Shown: in pieces, positions 5,991 through 6,311 of the stretch | Layout: every line of letters starts with the position of its first letter | How positions within the stretch are numbered: the first letter of the stretch is position 1 | DNA from: an uncultured Ruminiclostridium sp. | GTDB taxonomy: Bacteria > Bacillota > Clostridia > Oscillospirales > Ruminococcaceae | NCBI GenBank assembly: GCA_934462775.1 | Contig: CAKSIR010000131.1 | Location: 1-6,311, forward strand | Length of the DNA stretch: 6,311 nt | Direction of reading: 5' to 3' | The notes under the pieces: model-generated | Told to the model about the DNA's origin: nothing | The model's database searches: none | What the model saw: the letters and a program-made list of their open reading frames with translations, nothing else | Position numbers and translations under genes: made by a program

Positions 5991-6038
5991 GGGTTGCACC
6001 CCAGACTGCGTCTGGAGGCTATACTGGGCTTCGCCCAG
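5991..6038 (+). repeat. Three consecutive triloop hairpins after pilT
   Basis: Directly after the pilT stop are GGGT-TGC-ACCC (5991-6001), CCAGAC-TGC-GTCTGG (6001-6015) and CTGGGC-TTC-GCCCAG (6024-6038), each with a three-base loop. The first two share a base and cannot form fully together. No T-tract follows any of them, so they are not simple terminators; they may protect the 3' end of the message or be a small dispersed palindrome element. Confidence 0.6.
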
Positions 6039-6064
6039 ACTATAATTAAACACTTTGATTGCTG

Positions 6065-6096
6065 AAAAGGGAGCGGCTGCTCCCTTTTTTGTTTTT
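6065..6096 (+). terminator. Rho-independent terminator of the operon
   Basis: A perfect 10-bp stem (6065-6074 with 6079-6088) with a GGCT loop runs into TTTTTTGTTTTTG on the plus strand. It lies 76 bases after the pilT stop and is the first strong terminator after the promoter at 904-932, supporting one transcript for all seven genes. The A-run before the stem gives it some ability to work on the other strand too. Confidence 0.92.
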
Positions 6097-6121
6097 GTGC
6101 GAAATTTTGCACTCGTGCGGA

Positions 6122-6142
6122 AAGGGGGCTACTCGCCCCCTT
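6122..6142. repeat. 8-bp inverted repeat
   Basis: AAGGGGGC (6122-6129) pairs with GCCCCCTT (6135-6142) around a 5-base loop. No T-tract follows on the plus strand; on the minus strand it is followed only by TCC. It could weakly stop a leftward transcript entering from the right, or be one more of the palindromes filling this gene-free region. Confidence 0.55.
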
Positions 6143-6177
6143 GATAGAGTTGGATTAGATTACAAGGGAGCAATAAA

Positions 6178-6247
6178 CCCCTCGCCCTATTCTTTGCTTG
6201 CCCAAAGAATAGGGGAAGAAAGGCACTCGCTCAGGCGCCGCGAGGGG
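6178..6247. repeat. Nested inverted repeat, first lobe of a structured intergenic element
   Basis: An outer 7-bp stem (6178-6184 with 6241-6247) encloses a perfect 12-bp inner stem (6185-6196 with 6203-6214, loop CTTGCC) placed immediately beside it. A further 26 bases lie unpaired before the closing arm. This is more ordered than a simple terminator and there is no T-tract. I see no open reading frame worth reporting here. It looks like a dispersed intergenic element or a structured RNA. Confidence 0.6.
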
Positions 6248-6250
6248 CTG

Positions 6251-6310
6251 CGCCGCGCTCAGACACACTGCCAAAACTGCCTGCGGCAGTTTCGCAGAAC
6301 TCGCGCGGCG
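6251..6310. repeat. Nested inverted repeat, second lobe, at the window edge
   Basis: An outer 8-bp GC stem (6251-6258 with 6303-6310) encloses an 8-bp hairpin (6274-6281 with 6285-6292, TGC loop). It follows the first lobe after 3 bases, and together they make a two-lobed fold. The window ends at 6311, so further pairing on the right cannot be judged. Together with the terminator and other hairpins this accounts for most of the 323-base gene-free stretch 5989-6311. Confidence 0.55.
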
Positions 6311-6311
6311 G

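Noticed and set aside
6178..6311. CRISPR array or tRNA gene in the right-end palindromes
   Set aside because: There are no regularly spaced direct repeats and no tRNA arm pattern or T-loop motif; only inverted repeats of different sequence.

Overview
The window looks like chromosomal DNA from a low-to-mid GC Firmicute, most likely a gut Clostridia member of the Ruminococcus/Oscillospiraceae type. The reasons are a textbook sigma-A promoter, strong AGGAGG-type ribosome binding sites, GTG starts, a DUF4860-type protein beside a Clostridia-style PilT, and many small palindromes between genes. The taxon is inferred from sequence style, not from a search.

Layout. Positions 1-152 hold two short palindromes and a strong rho-independent terminator pointing right, which probably ends a gene left of the window. 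Positions 153-806 (minus strand) encode a short secreted or lipid-anchored protein of the Cthe_2159-like carbohydrate-binding family that appears cut off at its C-terminus. Positions 807-951 are the divergent intergenic region. It carries a perfect consensus promoter (TTGACA, 17 bp, extended TGATATAAT) driving rightward transcription.

From 952 to 5988 seven genes run in one direction with gaps of 7-25 bp or 4-bp overlaps, then a terminator at 6065-6096, so they read as one operon. In order they are: a lipoprotein with a long Ala/Ser/Thr-rich stalk and a transglutaminase-like domain with an intact Cys-His-Asp triad; a GspF/PilC-type inner-membrane platform protein; four small single-pass pilin-like or pseudopilin-like proteins (the second matching DUF4860, the third with a degenerate prepilin N-terminus); and a PilT-type ATPase. 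Together these are the core of a type IV filament machine (platform, candidate minor pilins, motor), with a surface transglutaminase-like enzyme as first gene. No PilB-type assembly ATPase, prepilin peptidase, canonical major pilin or PilM/N/O proteins are in the window, so they must be elsewhere or be missing.

Positions 5989-6311 contain no gene. They hold a run of three small triloop hairpins, the operon terminator, and a dense set of nested inverted repeats reaching the window edge that look like a dispersed intergenic repeat or a structured RNA.

The most interesting points are the transglutaminase-like lipoprotein built into a pilus operon, the odd start of that gene (an ACG sits where the ribosome binding site expects ATG), the minimal set of filament genes with PilT as sole ATPase, and the nested palindromes at the right end.
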